From positions 1 through 8,349 of the forward strand of contig DEAP01000060.1 of the NCBI GenBank assembly GCA_002348225.1: a stretch of 8,349 bases of DNA. Reading direction: 5' to 3'. The notes beneath the pieces are model-generated. The model saw only the letters and a program-made list of their open reading frames with translations, did not search any database and was not told the origin of the DNA. Made by a program: the position numbers and the translations under genes. This DNA comes from Dehalococcoidia bacterium UBA2979 (GTDB lineage: Bacteria > Chloroflexota > Dehalococcoidia > UBA2979). Below are positions 6,635 to 8,349 of this stretch, one piece after another (position 1 is the first letter of the stretch; each line of letters starts with the position of its first letter).

Positions 6635-7734
6635 CTGGAGATATTTCTTCGATTCGATGGCGTCCATTTGAACTTGAGTTAATCGACAGTTTCTCAGCAG
6701 GCTGGGACGTGGTTAGCACCAAGCGGGGAGTAGTGATACAACTCACGGACCGATCGGGAATTGTGGGGCTTGCTGAGGCAGCGCCCATGCCTGGCTACGT
6801 GAACACAATCACCGCTGAAGATGTATTAGATCAGTTGCGAGGATTAGATTCATCCAGCTTTACTTTCACGATGCTTAACCCGGCGCAACCGGGTGCACAT
6901 CTCGTTTGGAATGCATGCCTCATGGCATTGGAAGATATGCGATCACGAAAGATGGGGGTTCCGCTTCACGCTAGTTTTCAGGGAACTAGTGGTAGCCAGC
7001 GGCTGCTAGTCAACGGATTGATTGATTCCTCAGATGTTGATGGGACTGTGCGACAGGCACTTGAGTTGCAGGTGAAAGGTTACAAATATGTGAAACTCAA
7101 GATTGGCCTACTGGATCAGCAATCAGACTTGGAGCGGATAAGAGGAGTAAACGAGGCATGCCCTGAGCTCGTATTGCGGTTAGACGCAAACGGTAAATTA
7201 TCTATTTCTGAGGCACGGGACTTTATTCAACAGGTACAGAAATTCAATATCGAATTAGTTGAGCAACCAACGGAACCTGCTGATATCAATGCTTTGGGTA
7301 CTGTGACCAGGGAATCAAGTATTCCCATTGCTGCCGATGAGTCTGTCTATCAAGGTGCAGGAACACTTCGCGAGCTTGTCACGGGGCATAAGGCTAATAT
7401 CCTTGTGCTCAAGCCGTCGCTCATCGGGGATATTAGTACGACTATAGGTATTGCGAGATGGGCACAGAGTCATGGGGTATCTAGCTTCATAACAAGTATG
7501 TTTGAGTCAGGGATCGGTTTAATGGCCGCGGCGCACGCTGCCTCTTTATTACCGGTGCAACTGGCTCATGGACTAGGTACAGGCGAATGGATCAAATCTG
7601 ATATTGCAGAGACACCGGTCCCAGATCAGGGTCAATTGATACTGCCTACCGAATCGGGGTTAGGAGTGGGGATTGATTGTGAGGCTCTGGAGCGAGTTGC
7701 TACGGGTCCGTGGCAGGAGATTTACTATGCCTGA
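6631..7734 (+). CDS. menC: o-Succinylbenzoate synthase MenC (enolase superfamily)
   Basis: Dehydrates SHCHC to o-succinylbenzoate using a divalent metal. The frame is open from an ATG at 6475 inside menA, but the sensible start is GTG 6631, which shares GTGA with the menA stop. That gives 367 residues, the normal length, beginning with the beta-rich capping domain (RWRPFELELIDS, 9-20). Enolase-superfamily features are all present: AEAAPMPGY (48-56, 20s-loop region), the KxK pair YVKLKIG (K155 and K157, acid/base lysines), metal ligands D185 in RLDANG, E211 in EQPTEP and D236 in AADES, the opposing lysine K261 in LKPSLIGD, and SMFESGIGLMAA (289-300), which fits the OSBS family. Dipeptide epimerases and N-acylamino acid racemases share this scaffold, and such side activity cannot be excluded, but the operon setting argues for OSB synthase. 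The 8-nt overlap with menE suggests coupling. Confidence 0.93.
   Translation: MTGDISSIRWRPFELELIDSFSAGWDVVSTKRGVVIQLTDRSGIVGLAEAAPMPGYVNTITAEDVLDQLRGLDSSSFTFTMLNPAQPGAHLVWNACLMALEDMRSRKMGVPLHASFQGTSGSQRLLVNGLIDSSDVDGTVRQALELQVKGYKYVKLKIGLLDQQSDLERIRGVNEACPELVLRLDANGKLSISEARDFIQQVQKFNIELVEQPTEPADINALGTVTRESSIPIAADESVYQGAGTLRELVTGHKANILVLKPSLIGDISTTIGIARWAQSHGVSSFITSMFESGIGLMAAAHAASLLPVQLAHGLGTGEWIKSDIAETPVPDQGQLILPTESGLGVGIDCEALERVATGPWQEIYYA
7715..7719 (+). promoter_or_regulatory. Shine-Dalgarno site of menE within the end of menC
   Basis: AGGAG ends 7 nt before the ATG at 7727, inside the last codons of menC, and supports this start for the partial menE. Confidence 0.6.
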
Positions 7735-8349
7735 CCCCGGAATATCGCAGTTGCCAGATTGGCTGTCTCTGCGGTCTCGTACCCATGCGGACAAGTTAGC
7801 AATTCGTGATAAAGACGAATCGATAACATATTCTGAGTTGAATCACAGAGTTCAATTTGCAGCGAGTCAACTTGCTAAGCTCGGTTTTGCAGAGGGACAA
7901 ATCTTGTGCGTGCTTGCTGAGAACAGCATCGAATTTGCTGTGCTATTCCACACGGCTATTCGTATGAAGGCTCCGTTTGCACCTCTGAATAGCAGACTTA
8001 CTGCGCATGAATTGGCGTGGGAGACTGAACATTGCGGAGCTGAATTTCTTGTGACTGACGACTCTAACCAAGCTCTGGGAAGTAACATAGCCGAGATTAC
8101 CGAGATAGCGATTGTTGATCTAGGAACGTTGACTTCTGGTTCTACCGTAAATGATCAGGACGAACAAATTTTTCTCGAGGCCGATAACCCACTTGCACTG
8201 ATTTATACCTCAGGTACTACAGGACTTCCAAAACTGGCCAGCTTGAGTCATCTCAATTTCTATTGGAGTGCAATTGCCTCAGCAGCGAACATAGGTGTAG
8301 AGGAGAGAGACAGTTGGCTAGTTTGTATGCCTCTTTTCCATGTCGGTGG
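7727..8349 (+). CDS. menE: o-Succinylbenzoate-CoA ligase MenE, N-terminal part (runs off right edge)
   Basis: Adenylates o-succinylbenzoate with ATP and transfers it to CoA, supplying the MenB substrate; a member of the ANL adenylating family. An ATG at 7727 overlaps the menC stop by 8 nt, and the frame is open to the window end (207 complete codons of an expected 450-500). Visible parts are ADKLAIRDKDESITYSEL (21-38, typical start of the AMP-binding domain), VLAENSIEFAVLFHTAIRMKA (62-82), PLNSRLTAHEL (86-96), the phosphate-binding loop LIYTSGTTGLPKL (158-170), then NFYWSAIASAANIG (177-190) and WLVCMPLFHVG (197-207, A4-like motif with the substrate-site histidine). The SAI.SA.N spacing after the loop resembles MenE more than generic fatty acyl-CoA ligases. 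After the loop lysine the usual glycine is replaced by leucine. The C-terminal adenylation motifs and catalytic lysine are outside the window. Position after menC supports the assignment. Confidence 0.9.
   Translation, partial: MPDPGISQLPDWLSLRSRTHADKLAIRDKDESITYSELNHRVQFAASQLAKLGFAEGQILCVLAENSIEFAVLFHTAIRMKAPFAPLNSRLTAHELAWETEHCGAEFLVTDDSNQALGSNIAEITEIAIVDLGTLTSGSTVNDQDEQIFLEADNPLALIYTSGTTGLPKLASLSHLNFYWSAIASAANIGVEERDSWLVCMPLFHVG

Overview
The window holds an almost complete menaquinone (vitamin K2) biosynthesis operon on the + strand, with a divergent peptidase gene running off the left edge. The classical o-succinylbenzoate route is encoded in the order menF-menD-menH-menB-menA-menC-menE. 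Each enzyme is recognisable from its family motifs; menE is cut by the right edge.

Layout: bases 1-736 (- strand) are one open frame, the N-terminal 245 residues of a probable M28-type metallopeptidase with a PA-like domain; its metal-binding part lies outside the window. Bases 737-825 are the divergent intergenic region, with a perfect 12-bp palindrome (787-798) and the Shine-Dalgarno site of menF. Bases 826-8349 are seven tightly packed genes. menF/menD and menC/menE overlap by 8 nt and menA/menC by 4 nt (GTGA). The gaps menD-menH, menH-menB and menB-menA are about 25-33 nt, and no internal terminator was seen, so one polycistronic transcript is likely.

How the genes work together: MenF converts chorismate to isochorismate. 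MenD adds a succinyl-semialdehyde unit from 2-oxoglutarate to give SEPHCHC. MenH eliminates pyruvate to give SHCHC. MenC dehydrates this to o-succinylbenzoate (OSB), MenE makes OSB-CoA, and MenB closes the ring to DHNA-CoA. After thioester hydrolysis, MenA prenylates DHNA in the membrane to demethylmenaquinone. The DHNA-CoA thioesterase and the final methyltransferase (MenG/UbiE) are not in the window; they may lie to the right or elsewhere.

Organism: a bacterium of medium GC that uses TTG and GTG as well as ATG starts and makes menaquinone by the classical rather than the futalosine route. The compact cluster with menA inside it and the neighbouring M28/PA peptidase would fit an uncultured Chloroflexota-type genome, but that is only an impression; the sequence alone does not fix the phylum.

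No mobile element, CRISPR array, RNA gene or unknown defence-like system was seen. This is core metabolism, and the points of interest are residue-level variants and the divergent control region.
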